A DNA stretch of 5,737 nucleotides from an uncultured Sphingobacteriaceae bacterium (GTDB lineage Bacteria; Bacteroidota; Bacteroidia; Sphingobacteriales; Sphingobacteriaceae), in contig CALNCF010000477.1 in NCBI GenBank assembly GCA_937875035.1, positions 1 to 5,737 of the forward strand, given 5' to 3'. Below the pieces are notes generated by a model. It was not told the DNA's origin and made no database searches. It saw nothing but the letters and a program-made list of their open reading frames with translations. Below are positions 5,440 through 5,737 of the stretch, one piece after another (the first letter of the stretch is position 1; each line of letters begins with the position of its first letter). Position numbers and translations under genes: made by a program.

Positions 5440-5737
5440 ATGATTACATTCCTAACTCACCACAGGAAGAAGATCGCTTGTCTTCTTTTGTCTTCATTTT
5501 TTATGCAGACAATGCTTCCGGCTATAGCCTATGCCAAGGCTCCGGCAGGGGCAGTCCCGGTTTCCGAGCAACTGGATTCTTTTGTCGATCCTTTTACAGG
5601 TGATTTCGGATATAGTGTGCCACTATTATATGTGCCCGGTCCAAATGGAGAAAATTTTCCGGTAGCAATGAATTATAATGCAGGTATCCGCATGGACCAG
5701 GAAGCTTCGTGGGTGGGTCTGGGGTGGGATCTTAATC
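5440..5737 (+). CDS. Secreted Rhs/SpvB-like repeat protein, N-terminal part (3' partial)
   Basis: Only the first 99 codons are in the window; the frame is open at its end. Residues 1-32 form a signal peptide: HHRKK (7-11), hydrophobic core 12-31, probable cleavage after AYA (30-32). The mature start contains DPFTGDFGYSVPLLYVPGPN (50-69) and MDQEASWVGLGWDLN (85-99), blocks I recognise as the N-terminal signature of large Bacteroidota Rhs/SpvB/TcdB-like proteins, where the latter usually reads on into NPG. Family knowledge: these are often one to several thousand residues long, built of YD-type repeats, with variable C-termini that may be toxic. None of that part is visible, so toxin activity is only a possibility. 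The ATG at 5440 is chosen because it begins the signal peptide; there is no Shine-Dalgarno sequence. It is divergent from the XRE gene, with two palindromes between, and uses more AT-rich codons than the genes at 818-4787. Confidence 0.85.
   Translation, partial: MITFLTHHRKKIACLLLSSFFMQTMLPAIAYAKAPAGAVPVSEQLDSFVDPFTGDFGYSVPLLYVPGPNGENFPVAMNYNAGIRMDQEASWVGLGWDLN

Overview
The window looks like chromosomal DNA of a Bacteroidota member, most likely a Chitinophagaceae/Sphingobacteriia-type organism. This rests on protein families, not on a database search: a PorP/SprF-type protein and a PorE-like OmpA protein (both type IX secretion/gliding partners), a Bacteroidota-style membrane metallophosphoesterase, a YdiI/MenI-like thioesterase, and a secreted Rhs/SpvB-like N-terminus of a kind common in this phylum. 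Starts lack clear Shine-Dalgarno sequences, and the one promoter proposed fits the Bacteroidota -33/-7 pattern, not the E. coli one.

Layout. (1) Positions 1-2977, plus strand: the 3' part of a porP/sprF-like gene (5' end outside the window), then after 12 bases a complete 719-residue gene with signal peptide, helical repeats, a PD40/WD40-like propeller, carboxypeptidase-regulatory-like beta domains and an OmpA peptidoglycan-binding domain. A strong intrinsic terminator closes this operon at 3012-3044. (2) Positions 3064-4787, minus strand: a hotdog-fold thioesterase followed 41 bases later by a four-helix membrane-anchored calcineurin-type metallophosphoesterase, probably co-transcribed and convergent with the first operon. 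(3) Positions 4898-5259, minus strand: a small XRE-family regulator whose intact frame stops after the HTH domain, while the frame one base away continues for about 60 residues with a convincing helical C-terminal tail. I read this as a frameshifted (or sequencing-error-split) gene of about 120 residues. (4) Positions 5260-5439: an AT-rich divergent intergenic region with a 27-bp near-perfect palindrome overlapping the proposed XRE promoter, and a separate perfect 14-bp palindrome. (5) Positions 5440-5737, plus strand: the first 99 codons of a secreted Rhs/SpvB-like giant protein, cut by the window end.

How the genes fit together. The first pair plausibly forms an outer-membrane/periplasmic unit linking a T9SS-associated outer-membrane protein to peptidoglycan. 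The metallophosphoesterase and thioesterase are housekeeping-like, with no visible functional link beyond shared orientation. The right end is the accessory part: base composition falls from roughly 55% GC in the operon genes to about 25-40% in sampled stretches, and a small DNA-binding regulator is divergent from a candidate polymorphic secreted protein with operator-like palindromes between them. That arrangement suggests local regulation of the Rhs-like gene. It is the most interesting part of the window, but the decisive C-terminal part of that gene lies outside it.
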